Part shown: positions 53,606 to 62,459 of the stretch, piece by piece
Layout: each line of letters starts with the position of its first letter
Numbering within the stretch: the first letter of the stretch is position 1
Assembly (NCBI RefSeq): GCF_900186965.1
Contig: NZ_LT906457.1
Location: 894,501 to 958,500 of the forward strand
Reading direction: 5' to 3'
DNA from: Legionella spiritensis
GTDB taxonomy: Bacteria > Pseudomonadota > Gammaproteobacteria > Legionellales > Legionellaceae
Length of the DNA: 64,000 nucleotides
Notes under the pieces: model-generated
The model's input: only the letters and a program-made list of their open reading frames with translations
Told to the model about the DNA's origin: nothing
The model's database searches: none
Position numbers and translations under genes: made by a program

Positions 53606-54976
53606 TTAAGCGCCCAGTGCCGGTGGATTGGCATCAGGTTCAGGCGCCGGCGTATTCGCAGCATTGCGTAATGCTGTGATTTGTTCTTTGAGTGAACGGG
53701 TGGTGTTTTCAGATACTTTTTCTGTTCTTTTTATTAAAGCATCGTATTTGGCACGACCCCTTTCTGCTCTTTCTGTTATGACCTGAAGCCTATCTGGTTT
53801 CTCCGCAAACAATTCCTCTTTTTTCACGACTCTGCCATTGACTTCAATAGAAATTTTATCCGGTGGGAAGCCGGCTTTAAGCGCGCCTTCATAAGCGTTT
53901 CTGCCCATCTCCATGACGTATTTTTCATCCATTTTACCATCCGCGCCTTTTTGTCCCTTGTGGTTTACGCTCATGGTGATGGAGTCATGACCGCTGGCCC
54001 GGACTGCTGCGGCCATATTGGTCATATCGTAGACCATATTATGATTACGGTAGTAGAGTAGGTTCCATTTGGGGAATTGTATGGCGAAACTACCGTCATT
54101 TTGAGGCTTGATAGTTCGTCCTGTGAAACTGTAAATGACAGGCAGATCGGTGACTTTTATTCCTTTTAACGTAGCTGATCCGTTCGAATCAATACCGATT
54201 TGGGCGGTCGTTGGCTCCTGGCTCTGGTTCTTTTTCGCCAGCTCATCAATGGCCGCCCTGTTTTTTTCATTTTCATAAATACCGGCCAGATAGGTAATAC
54301 GTTCGATTTCCTTTCGACTTTCCTCGTGCAAGGCCGTGATGTCTTTGTTGACTTCCTTGTTAAACGCGGCCAGCGTTTCCTGTTGTTTTTTTTCCAGAGC
54401 CTTTTTCATCTCCTCGTGCAAATCACTAACCTGCTCATCGTCTAAACCTGTGCCGGCTTTGAGATGATTGATAAAGGTCGGGTCGTTGAATTTGTTTTCC
54501 AGGTTTTCCAGTTCCTGTTTATGTTGTGCCTTGATAGCGGCATCGGCTTCTCCCTTGACGCCTTGCAGGTAGGAAGCGATGGCCTGGGCGTTAAATTCCC
54601 TGGGCTCCTGGGTGAGCAAGCGACTGACCGCTTCCATTTCCTGCTTGAATTTGTCGTTAGCCTGCGTGGTGGCCTCGCTGGTCTGCAAGACCTCGGCAAT
54701 TGCCTCTTTAACGGCATCCACGTCCGGAGAACTGTCCTTTAATTTATCACCCAGGGTCGTGTCGTCCGGTAATTTAATTCCTGCAAAGGTGGTGGCATTT
54801 TTCGCACGTTTTTTCTGATAATTTTCAAACGCACCGGTACCGGAGAGGGACGCGTCATTTTCGATACTTGGCCCGTACTCGTCCAGATACTTTTTCTTTT
54901 GCTCCGCAGTAAACATCTTAAATTTATCGTGGGATTTAAAAAGTTTCTTTAAATTAGCTGTATTCAAACCCGGCAT
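53606..54976 (-). CDS. Coiled-coil protein of unknown function (candidate Dot/Icm effector)
   Basis: 456 residues from ATG 54976, with AGGTGAC upstream. No signal peptide or membrane helix. Residues about 90-240 are charged and heptad-rich (coiled coil). After a short linker, residues about 275-420 form an alpha/beta region (LPVIYSFTGRTIKPQ, SGHDSITMSVNHKGQ, AGFPPDKISIEVNGR). The end is Pro/Ala-rich (TPAPEPDANPPALGA). The build of a coiled coil plus a small C-terminal module is common in Legionella substrates. I do not recognise the family. Isolated from neighbours on both sides. Confidence 0.88.
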   Translation of the reverse strand: MPGLNTANLKKLFKSHDKFKMFTAEQKKKYLDEYGPSIENDASLSGTGAFENYQKKRAKNATTFAGIKLPDDTTLGDKLKDSSPDVDAVKEAIAEVLQTSEATTQANDKFKQEMEAVSRLLTQEPREFNAQAIASYLQGVKGEADAAIKAQHKQELENLENKFNDPTFINHLKAGTGLDDEQVSDLHEEMKKALEKKQQETLAAFNKEVNKDITALHEESRKEIERITYLAGIYENEKNRAAIDELAKKNQSQEPTTAQIGIDSNGSATLKGIKVTDLPVIYSFTGRTIKPQNDGSFAIQFPKWNLLYYRNHNMVYDMTNMAAAVRASGHDSITMSVNHKGQKGADGKMDEKYVMEMGRNAYEGALKAGFPPDKISIEVNGRVVKKEELFAEKPDRLQVITERAERGRAKYDALIKRTEKVSENTTRSLKEQITALRNAANTPAPEPDANPPALGA

Positions 54977-55103
54977 ATGTCACCTGCTGTATCAATATCA
55001 TTGCTTATATTCTAGAGTATAACAGTAAAAACTTAACCGTTGATTAAGTCAAGAAATATGGCATTTTGTTTGTGCACAGGGCAATTATTTTTACAAAAGG
55101 GCG

Positions 55104-55227
55104 GTAGCCCGCAAGGAGGCCTGCGGCCGTCTTGCGGGTTTCGTGGTTCAATATTGTTCCGGGAAAACAGGTAAGTACCCACGTGGACGATTTCCCGCAT
55201 TACAGCGAAGCCTTCATGGCGGGCTAC
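55104..55227. repeat. MITE-1 core palindrome
   Basis: GTAGCCCGCAAGGAGGCC to GCCTTCATGGCGGGCTAC. No complete outer ends, although GTTTGTGCACAGGGC at 55068 may be a worn one. It lies in the 319-bp gap between metQ and the coiled-coil gene. Confidence 0.82.
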
Positions 55228-55295
55228 ATGTTTTTTGTAAATAGGTTGGGGCGCTATGCTGACCAACCTACCCAATAAGTGTGCATTTAATACCA

Positions 55296-56072
55296 TTACC
55301 AGGCCGGTATGGCCGCGTTATGAAATAATGCCTTGGCCTTGTCGCGAACGGCTTCAGAGTGCATCGCTTTGACGAATTGCTCCAGTTGCACCCTTTTTTT
55401 GGTGTCGCGACGGATGACAATTAAATTGGCATAGGGGGAATCCTTGCTTTCGATAAACAGTGCGTCTTTGGACGGATTCAGCCCGGCCGGAATGGCAAAA
55501 TTGGTATTGATAACCGCGGCGTCGACGTCATTCAGGATCCTGGGGAGTTGCGCGGCATCCAGTTCCTTGATTTGCAGTTGCCTGGGGTTGCTCGCAATAT
55601 CGGCAACGGAGGCGTTTTTGGTTATTTTCAGGGTGATCAATCCCGCTTTTTCCAGCAGCAGCAAGGCGCGAGCTTCATTACTGGGATCGTTGGGTATCGC
55701 AATGACCGCTTTATCAGGAAGCTGGCCTAAGGATTTTATTTTTTGCGAATAAATGCCTGTAGGGTATACGAACGTTTTACCAATAGCTTCCAGGTCATAG
55801 CCGTGGGCTTTGACGGCGGATTGCAGGTAGGGCAGATGCTGATAGATATTGGCATCCAGGCTGCCGTCCTGCAAGGCTTCGTTGGGAAGGTTGTAATCGC
55901 TGAATTGAACGATTTTGACAGTCAGTCCATAGTCTTTCGCAGCGACGTCCTTGGCCACGTCGACCAAATCAGTTTCCGGCCCGGCGATAGTACCGATAAC
56001 CAGCGTGTTCGGAGAAGGCTTGTTACAGCCGAGTAAACTGGCTGCCAGTAAAACAATACTTATAATGCGCAT
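55296..56072 (-). CDS. metQ: Methionine ABC transporter substrate-binding lipoprotein
   Basis: 258 residues from ATG 56072 (MRIISIVLLAASLLGC), with AGGAG 9 nt upstream. Lipobox SLLGC. NLPA family: TLVIGTIAGPETDLVDVAK and a D-methionine-binding fold. Binds methionine outside the inner membrane and passes it to MetI. Last gene of metN-metI-metQ. Confidence 0.93.
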   Translation of the reverse strand: MRIISIVLLAASLLGCNKPSPNTLVIGTIAGPETDLVDVAKDVAAKDYGLTVKIVQFSDYNLPNEALQDGSLDANIYQHLPYLQSAVKAHGYDLEAIGKTFVYPTGIYSQKIKSLGQLPDKAVIAIPNDPSNEARALLLLEKAGLITLKITKNASVADIASNPRQLQIKELDAAQLPRILNDVDAAVINTNFAIPAGLNPSKDALFIESKDSPYANLIVIRRDTKKRVQLEQFVKAMHSEAVRDKAKALFHNAAIPAW

Positions 56073-56088
56073 GAATAGGTCTCCTAAC

Positions 56089-56736
56089 TTAGCGTCGGTC
56101 AAAATGTCGGGCCAGCTTGTCTCCGCCCATTTGCAGCAATTGTACCATGACAATCAAAATCACCACCGTGGCTATCATAATACTGATATTAAATCGTTGA
56201 TAACCATAACGAATGGCCAGATCGCCTAACCCTCCGCCGCCAACCGTACCGGCCATGGCCGAATAATTCACCAGGGTTATCGCGGTGACCGTGACCGCCT
56301 GAATTAAGGCGGGTAAGGCTTCCGGTAACAGGATGTGACGAATCATCTGCCAGGAATTCGCGCCTATGGAAAAACCGGTTTCAATCAGGCCGGCCGGAAG
56401 GCCTTGATAAATATTATCAACCAGACGGGCGAAAAATGGCGTGGCGCCTAATGTGAGCGGCACTATGGCGGCGTTGATCCCTATGGATGTACCCACGACG
56501 AGACGGGTGAAAGGAATGAGCGCGACCAGCAGAATAATAAAGGGAATAGAGCGCGCCATGTTGATAAGCCCTGCTATGCTGCGGTTTAAAGACGGGTGTG
56601 GTTTTATTTTGGAACTGGTGAATAACAACGTGCCCAGCGGCAAGCCTAAAAGACAGGCCAGAATGGTGCTTAGAATAACCATATAGAGGGTTTCAGCACT
56701 GGCAACCAGTAAATCATATAACAGAGTCAGTGACAT
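56089..56736 (-). CDS. metI: Methionine ABC transporter permease
   Basis: 215 residues with five membrane helices. The EAA-like loop [24 protein letters not shown] contacts MetN. It overlaps metN by 23 bp and is followed by metQ after 16 bp. Confidence 0.95.
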   Translation of the reverse strand: MSLTLLYDLLVASAETLYMVILSTILACLLGLPLGTLLFTSSKIKPHPSLNRSIAGLINMARSIPFIILLVALIPFTRLVVGTSIGINAAIVPLTLGATPFFARLVDNIYQGLPAGLIETGFSIGANSWQMIRHILLPEALPALIQAVTVTAITLVNYSAMAGTVGGGGLGDLAIRYGYQRFNISIMIATVVILIVMVQLLQMGGDKLARHFDRR

Positions 56737-57739
56737 AACCTAAAATCTCCACAGTTAATTGGGCTTCTTCACAACGTTGTATAAACTGATTCATCAGAAG
56801 CGGTGTGGCGTTCAGCTCAACCACCAGAACGCCGCAGGTAACCGTATCAAAGCGATCGATATTGGCAAGAAGAATATTAATATCCACATCAAGTTCGCGG
56901 CTTGTCCGGCTGATGAAGGGTACGGTCGCGTTTTCACCTTGAAAGAACAGCTTTACGACCGGTTTGTTGGTGACTATCCCGGATAAATGGCTGGTCAGAC
57001 AGGCGGGTAGTTGAGGACTTAACTGGGTGTATAGCATTTTGCGGGCCTGGCTGTCCGGGTTGCTAAAAACGCTGGCCAGCGCCGTTGTTTCAATGATGGC
57101 GCCTTCCTCCATAACCGCCAGGCGATGACAAATTCGTTTAACCACATCCATTTCATGGGTAATTAATACGATGGTGATGCCGTAGAGCCGGTTGATTTTT
57201 TTTAACAGTTCCAGAATTGAATCGGTGGTTTCCGGATCAAGGGCCGACGTCGCTTCGTCACAGAGCAGAATTTTAGGGGAGCAACTGAGCGCGCGGGCTA
57301 TGGCGACCCTTTGTTTCTGGCCGCCGCTGAGCTGGGCAGGATAAGAGGCGCTTTTATCCTGTAATTCAACCAGCGGTAACAATTCGTCAATCTTGTTTTT
57401 AATAGCGGTTTCATCCATGCCCTGGATCCGCATGGGCAAAGCAATATTGTCGTACACGGTTTTAGACGACAGCAAATTGAAATGCTGAAAAATCATTGCT
57501 ATTTTGTGGCGCACCTGACGCAATCTTTTTCTGTCCAGAAGCGTAATATCCTGGTTGTCTATAACCACTTCACCGCTATCAGGACATTCCAGAAGATTGA
57601 TGGTGCGCAGCAGCGTGGATTTTCCCGCTCCGCTTTTGCCGATAACGCCAAAAATTTCCCCTTCCTGAACAAAGAGGTTAATGTCACGAAGGGCTGGGAT
57701 GTCACCGTAGGATTTATACAATCCAGTTAATTCAATCAT
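56714..57739 (-). CDS. metN: Methionine ABC transporter ATP-binding protein
   Basis: 341 residues. Walker [12 protein letters not shown], signature [15 protein letters not shown], Walker [14 protein letters not shown]. The C-terminal domain (about 260-341) is the NIL regulatory domain that binds methionine and inhibits uptake. First gene of the operon; I see no clear MetJ or riboswitch site upstream. Confidence 0.95.
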   Translation of the reverse strand: MIELTGLYKSYGDIPALRDINLFVQEGEIFGVIGKSGAGKSTLLRTINLLECPDSGEVVIDNQDITLLDRKRLRQVRHKIAMIFQHFNLLSSKTVYDNIALPMRIQGMDETAIKNKIDELLPLVELQDKSASYPAQLSGGQKQRVAIARALSCSPKILLCDEATSALDPETTDSILELLKKINRLYGITIVLITHEMDVVKRICHRLAVMEEGAIIETTALASVFSNPDSQARKMLYTQLSPQLPACLTSHLSGIVTNKPVVKLFFQGENATVPFISRTSRELDVDINILLANIDRFDTVTCGVLVVELNATPLLMNQFIQRCEEAQLTVEILGYVTDSVI

Positions 57740-57973
57740 TCGTTTGTCTACCAGAAATAACGCTGCGGGAGAGGTGGCCGGGAGGGGATAATTATGCCCG
57801 CTTTAGCCGTGTTTACATGACAGGATAAAATCATGAGCGCCCGCAAGCTGAGTGTTTCAAATCGGCGCAGCAAAGGATTATACACAATCCGATTGATGTT
57901 TCAAAGGGAATGAGGGCTATCTGCTGTCAGAATACTCTGTGCAGGGCAAAACATCATGAGTTTGGTGCGTTTT

Positions 57974-58576
57974 TTAAAATTGATAAGCGGTGTATTTATA
58001 CTCCATGTCAGTGCAAGTGCTCCCTTTGCTGGTAAATAAACCCACCCCGGCTAAAATACCCGCAGCACCTGCGCCGGTTAAAGCGGCACCCACGGGAACC
58101 ACGCCAACGGCCATCAGGATTATACCTGCTATTACAGCCAGAGATCCGCCTGCTATGAGAGCAATGCCGAAGCTCGGCAGAGTAAATAAAGAATGACAAC
58201 ATGACCGGTTTTGGGTTGGAGTTGCTTTGGGAGACGTCGTGGTAAACAGCGCCGTGGTTTCTCGTAACTCATCAGCCTTTTTATTCAGGGCTGCGGGATT
58301 TTCACCTTCTAAAAGCCTTTCCTGCAATTGATGCTGCAATTGTTTGTTTGCTGCGACAATGGCTTTCGTTGCGTGTTGTTTCGTATTATCGATTAACCGT
58401 TGCGTTGTTGCGGTAATTTCGGGAGATTGATCAAATTGTCTTAATTGTGGCACTTGCTCTTTTAGCTGCTCCAGAGCGGCTATCATTTCTGAGTTTTTGG
58501 TTTTCTTACTCTGCACTATCTTAAGCTGGATGGCTATGTCTTCCAGCAACTTTTGGGCTTTTGCATCCTGGCTCAT
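57974..58576 (-). CDS. Coiled-coil protein with C-terminal membrane hairpin, 200 residues
   Basis: From ATG 58576 (MSQDAKAQKLLED), preceded by GGGAGAACCC. Residues 1-110 are helical and charged. A Cys-Cys pair (RSCCHSLF) precedes two long hydrophobic helices (about 135-158 and 162-184, Gly/Ala-rich). The short tail ends YKYTAYQF. The two-helix membrane hairpin near the C terminus is seen in Legionella proteins that insert into host or vacuole membranes, so an effector role is possible. No family was recognised. Confidence 0.8.
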   Translation of the reverse strand: MSQDAKAQKLLEDIAIQLKIVQSKKTKNSEMIAALEQLKEQVPQLRQFDQSPEITATTQRLIDNTKQHATKAIVAANKQLQHQLQERLLEGENPAALNKKADELRETTALFTTTSPKATPTQNRSCCHSLFTLPSFGIALIAGGSLAVIAGIILMAVGVVPVGAALTGAGAAGILAGVGLFTSKGSTCTDMEYKYTAYQF

Positions 58577-58757
58577 GCTTGGGTTCTCCCGAAATGTTTA
58601 AAAGTCCCCCATCATGTCGCCATAAGAAGCCTCGATAAGGAGAGTGGCATAATATCATTGACTGTTTGTGATATACAAATGGTTCTAAAATCATCTGCGT
58701 GCTGCGACTTGTTCGCGGCATCCAGGAATGCGTAGTTCTGAACTTTGAACCACTGGT

Positions 58758-58830
58758 TCCCGCGAATCAATCGCGGGACGTAGACGTTTTTCAAGAATTA
58801 AATCCATGCAAAACGAAATGGAAACAGTAC
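58758..58830. repeat. Degenerate MITE-3-like end with hairpin
   Basis: A perfect hairpin TCCCGCGA/TCGCGGGA (58758-58778) is followed by AAAACGAAATGGAAACAGTAC (58810-58830), the MITE-3 right end, and TA. No left end was found. The 338-bp gap around it shows nothing else convincing. Confidence 0.65.
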
Positions 58831-58914
58831 TACCCATCTTTTGCAACGCTATTGACAAATAGCATGCTCCTTGGCAGGCTGGCTTCCTTTTTAATGACAA
58901 AGGAGTGAGCAGTA

Positions 58915-59334
58915 ATGAAAAAAACAACCCTGATGGTCGCGGCAGCCCTGTTTTCATTGTCGGCGCGAGCTGTTGAATTACCGACTTTTTCTGATGTGGC
59001 CGCTGCCGTGAAAGAGGGAAAGCAATTGACGTTTGTGGTGACATTGAATGCTTGTGAAACGGATTTTCCTGTACCCGGTGAAAACGTTTCTTCCGTGACA
59101 CCCAATGCGGCGATGGTTGTCAATAATGAGCGGGTGACCGCGTCTGATCGTCATTTCACTATGAACGATCCCTCCATGCCGGGAACGCCCGTATATGGTT
59201 ACAGCAAATTCAATGTGAACGTGGATGGCAGCGCCACCATGAATGCGACCATTATGAAAGCGGTTGATTACAGCAGAGTGGGCGCTTTTGAAGTTCGCTG
59301 CACGCTTGGCAAGGGCATGAAAGTGTTTGCCTGA
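58915..59334 (+). CDS. VirK-like secreted protein
   Basis: 139 residues. Signal peptide MKKTTLMVAAALFSLSARA with probable cleavage before VELPT. The mature part holds two Cys (LNACETDF and VRCTLGKG) that may form a disulfide. The pattern TFSDVAAAVKEGKQLTFVVTLNAC fits VirK-family proteins. ATG 58915 follows AAGGAG. Periplasmic role not known. The family call is tentative. Confidence 0.7.
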   Translation: MKKTTLMVAAALFSLSARAVELPTFSDVAAAVKEGKQLTFVVTLNACETDFPVPGENVSSVTPNAAMVVNNERVTASDRHFTMNDPSMPGTPVYGYSKFNVNVDGSATMNATIMKAVDYSRVGAFEVRCTLGKGMKVFA

Positions 59335-59396
59335 TTCAATGTAACGACTCAGGCGGGTCATTTCGACACCTGGCAAACGGCCTGATAAGGTTTCCC

Positions 59397-61337
59397 TTAC
59401 ACCTGTAATTCCGGACGGTTTTTAAAATGCTCCAACGCGTCCGGATTAGCCAGCGTTTGCAGGTTATTGATGGGCTCGTCATGAACGGCCTTGCGAACGG
59501 CTACCTCGACGGTTTTGCCGCTGATGGTTTTGGGTATATCGGGAACCTGTATGATAACGGCGGGTACATGGCGTGGTGAGGCGTGACTGCGGATGGTCTG
59601 GCGAATGAGATTTTGCAGTTCCTCATTCAGGGTTTTGCCGTCCCGCAATTTGACAAACAGAACGACACGGACGTCATCCTGCCAGTTCTGACCAATCACT
59701 ACACTATCAAGAATGTCTGAAATGGTTTCAATCTGGCGATAAATTTCTGCCGTACCGATACGTACACCACCGGGATTTAAAACCGAATCGGAGCGCCCGT
59801 GAATAATCAAACCATGATCAGGCGTGATTTCGGCAAAATCACCGTGTGCCCAAACGTTGTTGAAATGATCAAAGTAAGCGTGTCGATAGGCGTTCCTGTC
59901 CGGATCATTCAAGAAACCGACCGGCATGGAAGGAAACGGTTTGGTGCAAACCAGTTCACCGCGTTCGCCAACAATGGATTTTCCCTGTTCATCGAATACG
60001 TCAACCGCCATGCCCAGTCCGAAACATTGTAATTCGCCGCGGCGAACCGGAAGAACGGGATTACCCAGAGCGAAGCAGGAAATGATATCCGTACCTCCTG
60101 AAATGGAGCTTAACTGCAGATCAGATTTGATATGTTGATATACAAAATCATAGTTTTTGGGCAGCAAGGGGGAGCCGGTGGATAAAATGGTTTTCAAATG
60201 CGGAAAAGTCATGCGGCTATTGGGATAGGCATTGGCTTTTTCGATGGCTGAAATGAATTTGGCGCTGGTGCCGAATACGGTGATTTTTTCATCGGCCAGT
60301 ATTTTGAAAAGACGGTAAACATCGGGATGGGTCGGCGCCCCTTCATAAAGTGTCAACGTGGCGCCCAGTGCCAGAACGGAAACCATCCAGTTCCACATCA
60401 TCCAGCCACAGGTTGTGTAAAAACACAAATTATCCTGTTTATCGATATTGCTGTGCAGGCCAAGTTCCTTCATATGTTGTAACAAAGTGCCTCCGGCGCC
60501 GTGAACGATACATTTGGGTTTGCCTGTTGTGCCTGATGAAAAAAGAATATAAAGGGGGTGATTAAAAGGCATGGGCAGAAACTCACAATCCTCGGCAGGT
60601 TGTAAAAAATTATCCCATGTCGTTGCCTTTTCAACCGGTTTGATGTCCGAAGACTCATGAATAAACGGACAAATGACCAGTTGTTTCAGAGAGGGGATGG
60701 CGTTGCTTATCGCCAGAATTTTACCGGCCGCATCGTGAATTTTCCCCATATATTGATGGCCATCGCAAATAAACAGTATTTTCGGTTCAATCTGGCCCAA
60801 TCGGTCAATAATGGCCTGTTCCCCGAAATCCGGCGAACAGGAAGACCATGTCGCGCCAAGGGATGCCGTAGCCAGCATGGCGATGATCGTCTGAGTGATA
60901 TTAGGCATGACGGCGGCGACCCGATCACCCTGGCCGACCCCCGCTTTTTTCAGTCCCGCCGTGCAACGCGCCACCTGTTTACGTAATTCCCGATAACTCA
61001 GCTTTTGACGGTGGCCTGCTTCGTCGATGCTGACTATAGCCGGGTGATTATCCCGGCGGTTCAGTAATTTTTCTGCGAAATTAAAGGTGGCGCCCTCAAA
61101 CCAGCGCGCGTCCATCATATGTTGATAAGGACTGAGTGTTTGTTTGGGCGGTGTGGTAAAAGTAAGCCCGAAATAGTTGACCAGCGTCTCCCAGAAAAGA
61201 GCCGGTTGTTGTATGGACCAGCGATGCAGTTGCTGATAATCCGTGAAGTGTTCCTTGTGCTGTTGCTCCGCATAGCGCATGAAGTGCCACATTCGGCTTT
61301 TTTCAGGTTGTTGTGGTTGCCAGATAATCGTGCTCAT
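59397..61337 (-). CDS. Acetoacetyl-CoA synthetase
   Basis: Activates acetoacetate to acetoacetyl-CoA with ATP, in ketone-body or polyhydroxybutyrate use. 646 residues from ATG 61337 (MSTIIWQPQQPEKSRMW), with GGAAG upstream; the longer frame is not used. AMP-forming motifs: ILFSSGTTGKPKCIVHGAGG, GGTDIISCF, and a C-terminal DIPKTISGKTVEVAVRK with catalytic Lys. Length and N terminus fit acetoacetyl- rather than acetyl-CoA synthetase. Confidence 0.92.
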   Translation of the reverse strand: MSTIIWQPQQPEKSRMWHFMRYAEQQHKEHFTDYQQLHRWSIQQPALFWETLVNYFGLTFTTPPKQTLSPYQHMMDARWFEGATFNFAEKLLNRRDNHPAIVSIDEAGHRQKLSYRELRKQVARCTAGLKKAGVGQGDRVAAVMPNITQTIIAMLATASLGATWSSCSPDFGEQAIIDRLGQIEPKILFICDGHQYMGKIHDAAGKILAISNAIPSLKQLVICPFIHESSDIKPVEKATTWDNFLQPAEDCEFLPMPFNHPLYILFSSGTTGKPKCIVHGAGGTLLQHMKELGLHSNIDKQDNLCFYTTCGWMMWNWMVSVLALGATLTLYEGAPTHPDVYRLFKILADEKITVFGTSAKFISAIEKANAYPNSRMTFPHLKTILSTGSPLLPKNYDFVYQHIKSDLQLSSISGGTDIISCFALGNPVLPVRRGELQCFGLGMAVDVFDEQGKSIVGERGELVCTKPFPSMPVGFLNDPDRNAYRHAYFDHFNNVWAHGDFAEITPDHGLIIHGRSDSVLNPGGVRIGTAEIYRQIETISDILDSVVIGQNWQDDVRVVLFVKLRDGKTLNEELQNLIRQTIRSHASPRHVPAVIIQVPDIPKTISGKTVEVAVRKAVHDEPINNLQTLANPDALEHFKNRPELQV

Positions 61338-61407
61338 AAGCGACTTCCTTTCGGTCTGCAAGCTAAAGGGAGTTATTTTACGACACCGTGGCGTGATCTC
61401 CCAGCGT

Positions 61408-62457
61408 TCAGGGTGAATTAACTTGAAAATAGCCGGAAACACTGGCCGGTTGTTGCTGGGTAATACAATGAATACCACCGCCGCCGGCAAATACGTCGAG
61501 TGCGTCAATTTGGGTAATGTGGTGCCGGGGAAAGAGCCGGCTAAACAGGGTGAAAGCCGCTTTATCACAGGTATCGTGGCCAAACGCGGGCATGACAATG
61601 CCCTGATTGGCAAGATAAAAATTGATATAGGACAGGGTTAACCGTTCCCCGTCACGCCAGGTGGCGGGTGGTTGCTCTACCGTGAATACCTGCAACCGAC
61701 GACCTTTGGCGTCGGTTGCGTTTCGCAGCGTTTCCAGATTGTCTCGCAGGATCTTGTAGTTGGCGTCTTTTTGATCGTCGGTGACAAGGCAAAGAACCTG
61801 TCCGGGACCGATAAACGTGGCAATTTCATCGATATGACCGTCCGTTTCATCGCCCACCAGACCTTTATCCAGCCAAATGACCTTTTCGGTACCGAGATAA
61901 TCGTGCAGGTGCTGTTCTATAGCCTGCTGATTTAATTGCGGATTACGATTGGGATTTAACAAACATTCTCGCGTGGTCAGCACCGTACCTTCGCCATCGA
62001 CATGAAAGGAACCGCCTTCCATCACCAGAGGGGCTTTGTAATGGGTTGCCCTGGTTTCATTAACGATAGCCGCGGCAATTTGATTATCAAGAGCACAATC
62101 GTCATAATTGCCGCCCCAGGCGTTGTGAATCCAGTCCACGCCAGCCAGCTGATTATCCTTGTTCAATAAAAAGGTCGGACCGGTATCCCTTGTCCAGGAA
62201 TCGTTTATGGGCAAGGTGAGCAGGCGGATCCGATCACGGCATAGTAAGGCCGCGCTGTTCTCGTCCCCGGGATTGACCAGCATGGTGACCGGTTCGTATT
62301 GGGCGATGGCGCGGGCTACGCGGGCGTAAGCGTTTCTTGCCCTGTCCAGACCGATACTCTGCCAGGTTTGCAGATGACACGGCCAGGCCATCCAGCATCC
62401 GGCGTGAGGATGCCATTCCGGAGGCATCATGAAACCATCATTTTTGGGTGTTGACAT
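61408..62457 (-). CDS. aguA: Agmatine deiminase
   Basis: Hydrolyses agmatine to N-carbamoylputrescine. 349 residues of the guanidino-modifying fold. [33 protein letters not shown] and the nucleophilic Cys in [11 protein letters not shown] are present. It lies 2 bp after the arginine decarboxylase, which makes its substrate, so the two form a putrescine pathway operon. Confidence 0.95.
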   Translation of the reverse strand: MSTPKNDGFMMPPEWHPHAGCWMAWPCHLQTWQSIGLDRARNAYARVARAIAQYEPVTMLVNPGDENSAALLCRDRIRLLTLPINDSWTRDTGPTFLLNKDNQLAGVDWIHNAWGGNYDDCALDNQIAAAIVNETRATHYKAPLVMEGGSFHVDGEGTVLTTRECLLNPNRNPQLNQQAIEQHLHDYLGTEKVIWLDKGLVGDETDGHIDEIATFIGPGQVLCLVTDDQKDANYKILRDNLETLRNATDAKGRRLQVFTVEQPPATWRDGERLTLSYINFYLANQGIVMPAFGHDTCDKAAFTLFSRLFPRHHITQIDALDVFAGGGGIHCITQQQPASVSGYFQVNSP

Positions 62458-62459
62458 GA

